Below, piece after piece: positions 14,771-23,225 of a stretch of 49,942 nt of DNA. The position numbers and the translations under genes are program-made. Every line of letters starts with the position of its first letter. Positions within the stretch are counted from its first letter, which is position 1. The notes beneath the pieces were generated by a model. The model had not been told where the DNA came from and searched no databases. It worked only from the letters and a program-made list of their open reading frames with translations. Origin of the DNA: Lentisphaeria bacterium. GTDB lineage: Bacteria > Verrucomicrobiota > Lentisphaeria > Victivallales > UBA1829. The DNA lies in the NCBI GenBank assembly GCA_017629515.1, contig JAGBXB010000002.1, positions 1-49,942 of the forward strand, written 5' to 3'.

Positions 14771-17344
14771 ATGATCTCTTATTTTGATCCGGCGGCCACC
14801 CAACTGCCGGTGGCACAAATCATAGAAAAACTCAAAACCGCTCTTTCCCGCCGGGGGAGGGCGGTTCTTTGTGCGCCGCCGGGAGGTGGGAAAAGTACTC
14901 TTGTTCCGCCCTCTCTTCTGGGGGCGGATTTTCTCCATGGAAAAAGGATCATCATGCTGGAACCCCGCAGACTTGCGGCAAGGAATACAGCAGGAAGGAT
15001 CGCCGCTCTTCTTGGCACACCATTGGGGGAAGTTGTGGGCTGCCATACAAGATTTGACCATATCGGCAGCAAGGATGTCCCCATTGATGTTGTTACCGAG
15101 GGGGTATTTTTGCGTATGCTGCAAAATGATCCGGAGTTGACCGGTGTGGGACTTGTTATTTTTGATGAATTCCATGAGCGCAGTATTGATGCGGATCTTG
15201 GGTTGGCGTTTGCATTGGAAACGGCATCTGTTTTGCGTAATGATCTGCATATATTGGTCATGAGTGCCACTCTGGATGCGGAAAAAGTCGCGGCATTATT
15301 GAAAGAAGATGATTCAGATGAGGATGTGGAAATCATTGTTTCCGAAGGCAGAATGTATGATGTGGAAACATTTTGCAATCCGCCGGACCCGGAAAAAGAT
15401 CTGAAAGAAAATATATGCAATACTGTCATAAAAGCTCTGAATCAATATGAAGGGGATGTTCTTGTTTTTCTCCCGGGGGAGGGGGAAATAAGACAGTGTA
15501 TGCTTTTTATGGAAAAGCGTTTTCCGGAAAACGGAAAAGATTCCCTTTATTTTTATCCTCTTTACAGTAATTTATCCGTGGAAGAACAGGATATGGCTCT
15601 GCGCCCCTCTTCTCCGGGGAAAAGAAAAGTCATTTTTGCTACAAATGTAGCCGAAACAAGTCTCACAGTGGAGGGGGTCCGTATCGTTATTGACAGCGGT
15701 CTGGTAAGAAAAGCCGTCTATTCTCCCGGTAATGGAATGAATGAACTCATTACAGCAAGGATTTCCCGTTCTTCGGCGGATCAGAGACGGGGGAGGGCTG
15801 GGCGTACTGCTCCGGGAGTATGTATAAGATTATGGCACATTTCAGAAGAACGGGGGATGCATGCATTCGATCTTCCGGCTCTTTTACAGGCAGATCTTGC
15901 GTCCTTTGTATTGCAGACTGCAAGATGGGGGATCACTGCTTCCGATATTAAAAACATGAAATTATTGGATCTTCCGCCAAAAGGAACATTGGAAACAGCC
16001 TTTGAACTGCTCTGTAAACTGGGCGCATTGGATAAAGAAAGCGGCAGAATCACTTCCTACGGAAAAGCTTTGAGTAACTATTCGCTCCATCCGCGGTTGG
16101 CGCACATGGTTCTTGCCGGAGAGAAAATGGGGAAGAAAACTCTGGCATGTGCCATTGCCGCATTGATCCAGGAAAAAGATATCCTTATAACAAAAGAATG
16201 TGCCGATATTGCCGTGCGTTTGCAAGTTCTTGCAGAAGAAAGAAAGCAGAATGGAGAATATACAATAGATCACAATGGGCTTTTCCGTGTGAAAAATATT
16301 CTGAAAAAAGAGTTTCATATTCAGGAAAAAGAGTTGAAAAAAGAGGATATTTATTCAGATTTTCCCGGAAGATTGCTTGCATACGCCTACCCGGATCGAA
16401 TCGGGAAAAAGCAGGAAAAAGGGAAGAATGAGTATCTTCTTGCCAATGGGAAATACTGTAAATTATTTGAAGAAGATCTTTTGAATAAAGAGGAATATTT
16501 ATGTGTAGCTTCTGCTGAAGGACTCTCTGCGGTGCCCCGTATACGCCTTGCTGCGGTTCTGAATGTGGCATATATTCCGGAAAATCTCAAAGAAACGGTG
16601 TATGAAACATTCTGGAACAGTACAAATAAATCTATTGATGCCTATGAATGTATAAAAACATCTTCTCTTGCCCTTTCCCGCAAAAAGATCCCGGCAAATT
16701 CGGAAAAGATCCCCATGAATCAGCGTATTGAAACCCTTTTCAAAGGTCTGCGTCTCCATGGGGCAGGGGTGCTGCCGTGGAGCGAAAGGGAGTTATCCAT
16801 TATGAAACGCAGTTCTTTCCTGCATAAATATATAGGGGAAGAGTTCCCTCTCCTTTCGCCGGAAAATTTGCTGGATACTATGGAAGAGTGGCTTGCACCA
16901 TTTTTAACATCTTCCTGTAATTCTGTTTCCGCACTTTCCGGAAATATTCTTGCAGTCGCATTCGATTCCCTTTTTGATTATAATTTGAAAAGCGAACTGG
17001 ACAGACTTGCTCCGGAAAGAATATGTGTGCCCACATCTTCCAAAATCAAGGTGGATTATGATTCCGACCCGCCTCATCTGGCTGTGAGATTACAGGAGCT
17101 CTTCGGACTTATGGATACGCCAGGTATTGCCGGGGGGAGGGTGAAGATCGTTATGGAGATCCTCTCCCCTGCCATGCGACCGATCCAGGTGACAAGCGAC
17201 CTGGCCAACTTCTGGAAAAGTTCCTATTTTCTTGTCCGTAAAGAGATGAGAGGCCGTTACCCAAAACATGATTGGCCGGAAGATCCGTTAAGTGCAGTTG
17301 CTCACCGCGGGGTGAGAAAGCCCCGTCCGGATCAGGAAAAATAA
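14771..17344 (+). CDS. hrpB: ATP-dependent helicase HrpB
   Basis: An 857-residue DEAH-box-type superfamily 2 helicase. Motif I (PPGGGKST, residues about 36-43), motif II (DEFHERSID, about 132), motif III (MSATLD), TNVAETSLTV (motif V) and motif VI (QRRGRAGR, about 338-345) are intact. The helicase-associated domain follows, and the long C-terminal region ends in the HrpB signature KEMRGRYPKHDWPEDPLSA. Length and C-terminal domain separate it from HrpA. The family is non-essential in most bacteria and its RNA substrate is not well defined. It starts 9 bases after the aminotransferase gene with no clear ribosome site, so translational coupling is plausible. Confidence 0.95.
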   Translation: MISYFDPAATQLPVAQIIEKLKTALSRRGRAVLCAPPGGGKSTLVPPSLLGADFLHGKRIIMLEPRRLAARNTAGRIAALLGTPLGEVVGCHTRFDHIGSKDVPIDVVTEGVFLRMLQNDPELTGVGLVIFDEFHERSIDADLGLAFALETASVLRNDLHILVMSATLDAEKVAALLKEDDSDEDVEIIVSEGRMYDVETFCNPPDPEKDLKENICNTVIKALNQYEGDVLVFLPGEGEIRQCMLFMEKRFPENGKDSLYFYPLYSNLSVEEQDMALRPSSPGKRKVIFATNVAETSLTVEGVRIVIDSGLVRKAVYSPGNGMNELITARISRSSADQRRGRAGRTAPGVCIRLWHISEERGMHAFDLPALLQADLASFVLQTARWGITASDIKNMKLLDLPPKGTLETAFELLCKLGALDKESGRITSYGKALSNYSLHPRLAHMVLAGEKMGKKTLACAIAALIQEKDILITKECADIAVRLQVLAEERKQNGEYTIDHNGLFRVKNILKKEFHIQEKELKKEDIYSDFPGRLLAYAYPDRIGKKQEKGKNEYLLANGKYCKLFEEDLLNKEEYLCVASAEGLSAVPRIRLAAVLNVAYIPENLKETVYETFWNSTNKSIDAYECIKTSSLALSRKKIPANSEKIPMNQRIETLFKGLRLHGAGVLPWSERELSIMKRSSFLHKYIGEEFPLLSPENLLDTMEEWLAPFLTSSCNSVSALSGNILAVAFDSLFDYNLKSELDRLAPERICVPTSSKIKVDYDSDPPHLAVRLQELFGLMDTPGIAGGRVKIVMEILSPAMRPIQVTSDLANFWKSSYFLVRKEMRGRYPKHDWPEDPLSAVAHRGVRKPRPDQEK

Positions 17345-17840
17345 TCCTTTATAATCAATTCTTTTTGTAATGATGTTTGATTACATTTAATACCAGAAAA
17401 CATATAACGATATAATGTAATGATATCAAACAGTGCATTCTGTCATTTGTTATAGCTTTATCCTTTTTTTCTGCAAACGGCGTTTTTCTCTTCTTGGTTT
17501 ATCCTGTATTCCCGGATGTTTTCCATAGTAATATCCCAGTGAACCAGAAATACCACTATCTATTCCGGGCATTGGGATAATACAAAGGATAGATGTCTCG
17601 TAACACTCCCAAAGAAATCTTTTTCCATGCTGCCGGAAAGTTTTTTTGTCATTAAACAAGACAAATCTTCTGTTTTTTCAATTTCTCACCTTCTTTTTTC
17701 CGACAGGGGAGAGGGGTGGATTTCTGTACCCATAGCGTCGCATAATATATATTATGTTAAATTGCCGGGGGAGGGAATATTAAAGTAAAAAATATATAAA
17801 TACCTTATTTATAATATATTGCAATTATAATATTGATGCA

Positions 17841-17893
17841 TGTTGATAACTTGTTGAATAATTAACAGCAGCTTTCAGGATTATTGTGGATAA
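17841..17893 (+). other. DnaA-box-like sites
   Basis: TGTTGATAA (17841-17849) and TGTGGATAA (17885-17893). The second is an exact inverse match to the classical DnaA box TTATCCACA; the first differs at one base. An AT-rich stretch lies just upstream. With only two clear boxes, a full origin is not shown. Confidence 0.45.
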
Positions 17894-17934
17894 GTTATAC
17901 AACCTGATAGAAACGGTGCGTCAAAGAGGATCAT

Positions 17935-17972
17935 GGTCTTTTATACTTCCTTTCACAGAAATATAAAAGACC
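17935..17972 (+). repeat. 11-bp inverted repeat
   Basis: GGTCTTTTATA (17935-17945) and TATAAAAGACC (17962-17972) are perfect complements around a 16-base loop. It lies between the DnaA-box-like sites and the acyltransferase gene and has no U-tract, so a regulatory hairpin or operator is possible. Confidence 0.5.
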
Positions 17973-18097
17973 GGGGAATATGACAAATATTGGAAATATC
18001 AATTTGAAATATCCTGATGAGGCTATATATTAATATAATAGGTATTATTAGAAAAGATTTCAAAAGTCATACGAACGAAAAGGAGGTACACTCTGTT

Positions 18098-19084
18098 ATG
18101 AAGAAGGCTGTTGATTACATTGAATATTTTTTATTTCTTGTTCCCGCAAAACTTATTCGTATTCTGAATCTGAAAAGTGCCTATTTTCTTGCCCGGATAT
18201 TTGCGTTTTGCGCTTATCATATTGATTCCAAACACAGAAAACGGATCATTACCCATATTCTGCACAGCGGAATCCTTGATAATGAGAAAGATGCAAAAAT
18301 TCTGGCAAAGAAAAATTTTGTTCACATGGCAAAAATCTTTGTGGAAATCATCAAATTTGACCAGATCATTAACGAAGAAAACTATAAAGAATATGTTTCT
18401 GTAGATCCGGAACTCTCCAAAGAAATACAAGACGCTCTTAAAGAAGGCTCTTCCATTCCTTTCATTGCTGCCTCCATGCACCTGGGGAACTGGGAATTAT
18501 CTGCAAATTGTTACTGTTATTATTCCAAACAGGCAGTTTGTTCCATTATGCGTCCACTTCCCAACCAACTTATCGGCAACTACATTTATAGAAAAAGAAC
18601 CGGTATCGATCACGAAACTGTTGCCAGGGATAAAGGGGTCAAGCCGCTTCTCACCGCGTTGCGTTCAGGAAAGACCATTGCCCTTGTGGTCGATCAGCAC
18701 GCAAATCATTCCGAAGGTATTGAACACCTGTTTTTCGGACATCCGGCAAGAACCCACATGACTCCCGCCATGCTTCATCTGAAAACCGGAATACCTCTCC
18801 TTCCTCTTGTTTTTGTCCGCAAAGATGATGAATTTCATTTTATGATGACAACGGCCGGTGATTTCATCCGCTACACCCCCACAGGCGACAAAGAAAAAGA
18901 TATCCGGAACATTACGGAAACTTACGCTGTCTCATTTGAAAAACTTATCCGTAAATATCCGGATCAATGGATCTGGGAACACCGCCGCTGGTTGGATTGC
19001 GGAAGAAAGGGGTCTTGGTCTCCGGATCATTTCAATAATATCAAAAGCAATCAAACGATAGAAAATGATAAACCAAATGCTTAA
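18098..19084 (+). CDS. Lipid A biosynthesis acyltransferase family protein (LpxL/HtrB-like)
   Basis: A 328-residue inner-membrane-associated acyltransferase of the LpxL/LpxM/HtrB family, which transfers secondary acyl chains to lipid A or related glycolipids. The catalytic HxxxxD/E motif is MHLGNWE with His128 and Glu133. Other family features are IMRPLPNQLIGNYIYRKRTG, GKTIALVVDQHAN, FFGHPARTHMTPAMLHLKTG and the C-terminal DQWIWEHRRW. The ATG at 18098 follows AAAGGAGG by 11 bases; an upstream in-frame start at 18017 has no ribosome site. The presence of this gene argues for a Gram-negative outer membrane. Downstream rpe is separated by a short spacer in the same direction. Confidence 0.9.
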   Translation: MKKAVDYIEYFLFLVPAKLIRILNLKSAYFLARIFAFCAYHIDSKHRKRIITHILHSGILDNEKDAKILAKKNFVHMAKIFVEIIKFDQIINEENYKEYVSVDPELSKEIQDALKEGSSIPFIAASMHLGNWELSANCYCYYSKQAVCSIMRPLPNQLIGNYIYRKRTGIDHETVARDKGVKPLLTALRSGKTIALVVDQHANHSEGIEHLFFGHPARTHMTPAMLHLKTGIPLLPLVFVRKDDEFHFMMTTAGDFIRYTPTGDKEKDIRNITETYAVSFEKLIRKYPDQWIWEHRRWLDCGRKGSWSPDHFNNIKSNQTIENDKPNA

Positions 19085-19141
19085 CAACACCCCTCCCCTC
19101 TCGGAAAAAGAAAAAACCAAAATTGAAAGGATAAAATAAAA

Positions 19142-19846
19142 ATGGAAAGACAAACAGTTGATAAAATGGATCATAAAAAGATCCTTGTAGCCCCCTCTCT
19201 GCTGGCTGCGGATTTTGCCAATCTGGAAAGCGAACTCAAAAGAATTGAAGATGCCGGAGCCGATCTTCTGCATCTGGATATCATGGATGGGCATTTTGTT
19301 CCCAACCTTACAATGGGTCCTCCTGTGATCTCTGCCATCCGCAAAGTAAGTAAACTGCCTTTCGATGTGCATCTCATGCTTACCGATCCTCTTAAATATG
19401 TAGAACCTTTCTGTAAAGCGGGCGCCGATCTTATTACTTTCCATATTGAATGTGACAATGATGCAGATGAAGTGATTGATGCCATCCGCAAACAGGGAGT
19501 CTCTGTGGGGATCTCTGTAAAACCAAAAACTCCTGCATCTGCTATTGAAAAATATCTGGATAAGATCGACCTTGTACTGGTCATGTCCGTAGAACCCGGT
19601 TTCGGCGGTCAGTCCTTTATGAGCGAAGTTGTGCCCAAGATCGCTGAAATCAGACAGATGGCAAATAAAGTCAACCCCACGCTCCATGTGGAAGTGGATG
19701 GCGGTATTGACGGTAAAACGGTAAATCAGGTTGTACCTGCCGGAGCCAATATGCTTGTAGCCGGAACTGCCGTATTCCGCGCTCCTGATGGAGCAAAAGC
19801 CGCTATCGAAAGACTGCATGCTGCCCAGGATCAGCTTCCTGAATAA
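19142..19846 (+). CDS. rpe: Ribulose-phosphate 3-epimerase
   Basis: Interconverts ribulose 5-phosphate and xylulose 5-phosphate in the pentose phosphate pathway. The 234-residue TIM barrel shows APSLLAADFANL near the N-terminus, HLDIMDGHFVPNLTMGP with metal-ligand His and catalytic Asp, DVHLMLTDP, LVMSVEPGFGGQSF and VDGGIDGKT with the second catalytic Asp, all family signatures. AAAGGA lies about 10 bases before the chosen ATG; a second in-frame ATG at 19166 would also leave a complete enzyme. Its stop is two bases from the next gene's start, so the two are translated together. Confidence 0.96.
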   Translation: MERQTVDKMDHKKILVAPSLLAADFANLESELKRIEDAGADLLHLDIMDGHFVPNLTMGPPVISAIRKVSKLPFDVHLMLTDPLKYVEPFCKAGADLITFHIECDNDADEVIDAIRKQGVSVGISVKPKTPASAIEKYLDKIDLVLVMSVEPGFGGQSFMSEVVPKIAEIRQMANKVNPTLHVEVDGGIDGKTVNQVVPAGANMLVAGTAVFRAPDGAKAAIERLHAAQDQLPE

Positions 19847-19848
19847 AT

Positions 19849-21615
19849 ATGAAGAAACTTTTCACCTTTCACGATTTTCTCGTAAAAAAATACGGAAAAG
19901 CCCTGCAAAGGCTTTCCTTTGATTTGGGTTTGGGATGTCCGAACAGGAAAGGTGAAAATTCTTCCGGATGCGCATTTTGCAGTGCAAAGGGGGCAAGGGC
20001 AAGGCACCTTCCCCCGGATATGACGTTGGAAATGCAGGCGGAACGGGGGAAAAAATATCTTCATGACCGTTACGGTTTTGACGGTCCTTATATTGCTTAT
20101 TTTCAAGCCTATACCAATACTTACGCCCCTCTGGAAGTATTGAAAAGCCTTTATGAAAAGGTTTTTACACTTGCAGATTTTAAGATGGTTATCATCTCCA
20201 CCCGACCGGACTGTCTGCCGGAAGATGTTTTGGCTTATATTGCCTCCCTGCAGGATCGCTATGAGGTCATTCTGGAACTTGGCGTGCAAAGCGCCGTGGA
20301 TTCCACACTTTTAAAAATCAACAGGGGGCATGATTTTGCCTGTACGGAAGAAGCGGTAAAACGCGCAGCTGCAAAAGGTATCCCATGCGCCGCCCATGTT
20401 ATTCTGGGATTGCCGGGAGAGACGGCAGAAGACTATCAATACACGGCGGAAAAACTTTCCCGGCTGCCTTTTTCGGCAATAAAAGTGCATAACCTTCTTG
20501 TATTGCGTGAGACCCCCATGGCGGCAATGCTCCATAACGGGGAGGTGAAAACTCTTAATGAATTTGAATATGCAGAGGCGTTGAAAAATTTTCTTTCCAT
20601 ATTGCCGGAAGAGTGGATCATTATGCGTTTAAGTGCGGAAGATGATCCGGAAAAGATCCTTGCGCCCAAATGGTGGATGAGTAAAGGAAAATTCCTGCAA
20701 ACCTTTAAAGAAAGTTTTGAAAAAAGCTCCAATGAAAATAACTGCAATTCTTTCCATGCAGTACAGACACAGGATGGCTCTTATACCTTTTATCACCCGG
20801 AATATAAACAATATTTTCATTCAGTAGCCGGTGCTTTTACCGAATCATGGAAAAAATATCTGCTACCATGCGATATTCCCCGGAAAGTTGCCAATGGGGA
20901 AAAGATCAGGATTCTGGAAGTAGGCTTTGGACTCGGCTGTAATGTAACCGCATTGGCGGAATGTGTCCGCAAGGACGGGAAAAATTCTGGCGGGATAAGC
21001 ATTACTTCTCTTGAAATCGATCCGAAAGTAGTCGATGCCGCACTGTATTTACCGGAACACCCGGCAAAAGAGATCCTTTTTTCTTTACAGAAAGACTCTA
21101 TATATAAGGAAAAGGGATTTGAAGCAAAAATCATTTTTACGGATGCAAGAAAATTTTTCAGGGAAAATACGGAAAAATTTGATATGATTTTCCTTGACGG
21201 CTTTTCGCCCGACCATAATCCGGAATTGTGGACGATAGATATTGTGAAAAAGATGCGGGAAATCCTTTCCCCCTCCGGAATGATCGCAACGTATTGCCGT
21301 GCTTATCCCTTTATTTATGCACTTCTCAAAAATGATTTTCAGGTTTTTGAAACCCATGCTTACGGCAGACGCCACGGTGGAACTCTTGCTTTTGCCGGAA
21401 AAATCCCCCTCCCCCGACCTCAATCGGAATCGAACGAAAATCTTTTTATTCCTCTCTCTGAAAAAGATCAGCACATTGCTCTTGACTCCACTGCGGGTCT
21501 GCCTTATTGTGACCCTGCTTTAAGTTCCTCCCGTCAGGATATTCTCCAAATGCGTAAAGAAGAAGTGGAAAAAAAACGCAAAGAGGGGATGCCCAAGTGG
21601 TATAAAGGTAAATAA
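19849..21615 (+). CDS. Fusion of YhcC/YtqA-type radical SAM enzyme with MnmC-type tRNA methyltransferase domain
   Basis: A 588-residue two-domain protein. Residues 1 to about 290 are a TIGR01212/YhcC-type radical SAM domain with the cluster Cys30, Cys41 and Cys44 (CPNRKGENSSGCAFC), AYFQAYTNTYAP, LELGVQSAVDSTLLKINRGH and HVILGLPGET. Residues about 310-588 match the DUF752 methyltransferase half of MnmC: YFHSVAGAFTESW, the SAM-binding ILEVGFGLGCNV near 355, LDGFSPDHNPELW near 450, and a C-terminal GRRHGGTLAFAG. MnmC methylates nm5U to mnm5U at tRNA wobble U34; in E. coli an FAD domain first removes the carboxymethyl group. The B. subtilis relative YtqA has been linked to that same earlier step. 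This fusion could therefore carry out the last two steps of mnm5U synthesis with a radical SAM unit replacing the FAD unit (inference). It directly follows rpe. Confidence 0.86.
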   Translation: MKKLFTFHDFLVKKYGKALQRLSFDLGLGCPNRKGENSSGCAFCSAKGARARHLPPDMTLEMQAERGKKYLHDRYGFDGPYIAYFQAYTNTYAPLEVLKSLYEKVFTLADFKMVIISTRPDCLPEDVLAYIASLQDRYEVILELGVQSAVDSTLLKINRGHDFACTEEAVKRAAAKGIPCAAHVILGLPGETAEDYQYTAEKLSRLPFSAIKVHNLLVLRETPMAAMLHNGEVKTLNEFEYAEALKNFLSILPEEWIIMRLSAEDDPEKILAPKWWMSKGKFLQTFKESFEKSSNENNCNSFHAVQTQDGSYTFYHPEYKQYFHSVAGAFTESWKKYLLPCDIPRKVANGEKIRILEVGFGLGCNVTALAECVRKDGKNSGGISITSLEIDPKVVDAALYLPEHPAKEILFSLQKDSIYKEKGFEAKIIFTDARKFFRENTEKFDMIFLDGFSPDHNPELWTIDIVKKMREILSPSGMIATYCRAYPFIYALLKNDFQVFETHAYGRRHGGTLAFAGKIPLPRPQSESNENLFIPLSEKDQHIALDSTAGLPYCDPALSSSRQDILQMRKEEVEKKRKEGMPKWYKGK

Positions 21616-21643
21616 AGAGAAATGGAAACTTTTTGAAAGTGCC

Positions 21644-22000
21644 TTATTTATATTGTCTATTATCTGTAAGATCAATATTGGAAGAGTGACCATTTTTGAG
21701 AAGAAGTTCTTCCATGACCTTAAAAAGTTTCTCTGTAAAAAGTTTGTGACCTTCTTTTCTCAAATGGATCCCGTCACCGCATAAATATTTTTCCATCTCA
21801 TCCCGCATGAGGAGGGAAAGATTGACAACAGGGCAGTTGTATTTTTTGTAAGAAGCCCTTGCTCTGTTCCGTTTCACTTCCTGCATTTCATCAAGGCTTT
21901 TCCATATTCGGAGCAGTTCCTGCCACGCTGCCTGCTTTGCTTGTTTTTTGCATAGTATAACAAATTCTTTTCCCTTTACAAATATTTTTGCCTTTAAACT
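21644..22000 (-). pseudogene. Remnant of an SGNH/GDSL hydrolase (C-terminal part)
   Basis: An open minus-strand frame whose C-terminal part encodes NCPVVNLSLLMRDEMEKYL and then GDGIHLRKEGHKLFTEKL, the block V Asp-x-x-His signature of SGNH hydrolases. The frame reads back through a TGA at 22001-22003 without any GDS (block I) or GxND (block III) sequence. The best methionine (21886) gives only 80 residues, too short for an active enzyme. It is therefore a truncated relic ending against the promoter of the divergent regulator, or a very short domain protein. It converges with the radical SAM fusion gene. Confidence 0.65.
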
Positions 22001-22032
22001 TCAAAAAATCCTGATTTTTTTATTTCCGGGTA

Positions 22033-22060
22033 TTGAAAAATCCATCTGTTTGATTATAGT
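22033..22060 (+). promoter_or_regulatory. Promoter of the GntR/LacI regulator and following genes
   Basis: TTGAAA (22033-22038), 16-base spacer, TATAGT (22055-22060); an overlapping TATAAT starts at 22061. The stretch to the ATG at 22113 contains several TATAAC/GTTATA repeats and an AATAA-CCT-TTATT inverted repeat, which could be autoregulatory operator sites. Confidence 0.6.
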
Positions 22061-22112
22061 TATAATTAGAAATAACCTTTATTATAACAAAAGTATAACA
22101 AAGAATGTAATT

Positions 22113-23201
22113 ATGCCGGCATCCAAAAGTGATGAGATCCTGAAAAAAATCTACAGGGAACTTGCCGCAGGAAAACTGGGGCAGGTTGGAACGCCTTTCC
22201 TTACGGTAAGGGAACTTGCCGCAGCAGAAAATATTTCTTTGAAAACTGCGTTCAATATCGTAAGCAGACTGAATAACGAAGGCATTATCGGCAAAGAGGG
22301 CAGATCCTATAAGATATTGCAGACCCGCCCCCCTGCCCTGAATCATAAAAGCAGTATGCTTATCGGTTTTATGGCGACCTGTCTGGAAAGTCCGTTTTTT
22401 GCAAAATTGGCGTGTCATGCAGAGGAAATGGCACATTCGGCAGGGGCAAGTCTCATCATTGCCAGCAGTAATTATAATTTTGAAACGGAAAAAGAGCGTC
22501 TGGAAATGTTTGTAAGACAGGGAGTTTCCGGCATTATGATCTGTCCCTGGGCGGCAACAAAAAAAGAAGAGGCTTTTTATAAGACATTGAATGTCCCTTT
22601 TGTGCTGCTGGGAAGAAAACTGGAAACGATTTCCTGTGATGCAGTGCTTGTCAACAATCAGAAAGCAGGCACACAAATGGCACATCACCTTTGTAAACAG
22701 GGGATCAAAGAATTTGCCTATATAGGTCAGCAGGGGAAATTACTGGATTCCCGTTTGTCCGGATTCCGTACAGGCCTTATGGAAAATGCCATTTCTGAAA
22801 AGTGTTTGAGTACCCATTTTCTGGACAGCCATTTTCCGGAAGAGTGCCGCAAAACCATTTTGAAATTATTGAAAAACCGTTCCGGCGCAAGATTGGGGAT
22901 CTTCTGTTATCACGATCTTTTTGCGGTACGGGTCATCCATTGCTGTGCGGAACTGGGGATAAAAATTCCGGAAGAAGTTTCAGTAGCGGGATTTGACGAT
23001 CTTCCGGCGGCAAAAGAGATCTATCCGCCCTTGACAAGTGTCTCCTATCCTGTTCCGGAAATGGCAAGGATCGCCTTTGAAACTTTATATGCAAAGATCC
23101 GGTTCGGTTCCCATCCGGATGGTGGGATCGCCCGTTATCTGGATTCAAAGTGTGTCATAAGAGAAAGTACAGTAATCAAAAATAATCACCCGAAAAGATA
23201 A
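22113..23201 (+). CDS. Transcriptional regulator, GntR-type wHTH fused to LacI-type ligand-binding domain
   Basis: A 362-residue chimeric regulator of the AraR kind. Residues about 5-68 form a GntR winged helix (ILKKIYRELAAGKLGQ, TVRELAAAENISLKTAFNIVSRLNNEG). Residues about 80-345 are a periplasmic-binding-protein-like sensor domain (LIGFMATCLESPFFAKL, GISGIM-type strand, FVLLGRK, VLVNNQKAG, EVSVAGFDDLPAAKEIYPPLTSV). It should bind a sugar or sugar phosphate effector and control neighbouring genes. The ATG at 22113 agrees with the fold; the frame extends upstream to 21948 but only through promoter sequence. The TIM-barrel gene begins 24 bases after its stop, so it probably leads the operon it controls. 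Confidence 0.88.
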   Translation: MPASKSDEILKKIYRELAAGKLGQVGTPFLTVRELAAAENISLKTAFNIVSRLNNEGIIGKEGRSYKILQTRPPALNHKSSMLIGFMATCLESPFFAKLACHAEEMAHSAGASLIIASSNYNFETEKERLEMFVRQGVSGIMICPWAATKKEEAFYKTLNVPFVLLGRKLETISCDAVLVNNQKAGTQMAHHLCKQGIKEFAYIGQQGKLLDSRLSGFRTGLMENAISEKCLSTHFLDSHFPEECRKTILKLLKNRSGARLGIFCYHDLFAVRVIHCCAELGIKIPEEVSVAGFDDLPAAKEIYPPLTSVSYPVPEMARIAFETLYAKIRFGSHPDGGIARYLDSKCVIRESTVIKNNHPKR

Positions 23202-23225
23202 AATAAAACAAAAGAAAGGTTTACT

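Larger units (their letters stand above)
17345..18097. other. AT-rich non-coding gap with possible replication-origin features
   Basis: About 750 bases without a convincing gene. It contains an imperfect inverted repeat (17375-17431), a perfect 16-bp palindrome CATAATATATATTATG (17741-17756), an AT-rich stretch (17779-17835), DnaA-box-like sites (17841-17893) and an 11-bp inverted repeat (17935-17945 with 17962-17972). A 69-codon minus-strand frame (17450-17659) starts only at TTG and resembles nothing I recognise. Confidence 0.5.

Noticed and set aside
17450..17659. 69-codon minus-strand frame in the AT-rich gap
   Set aside because: Starts at TTG, no ribosome site, no recognisable family and no matching neighbour.
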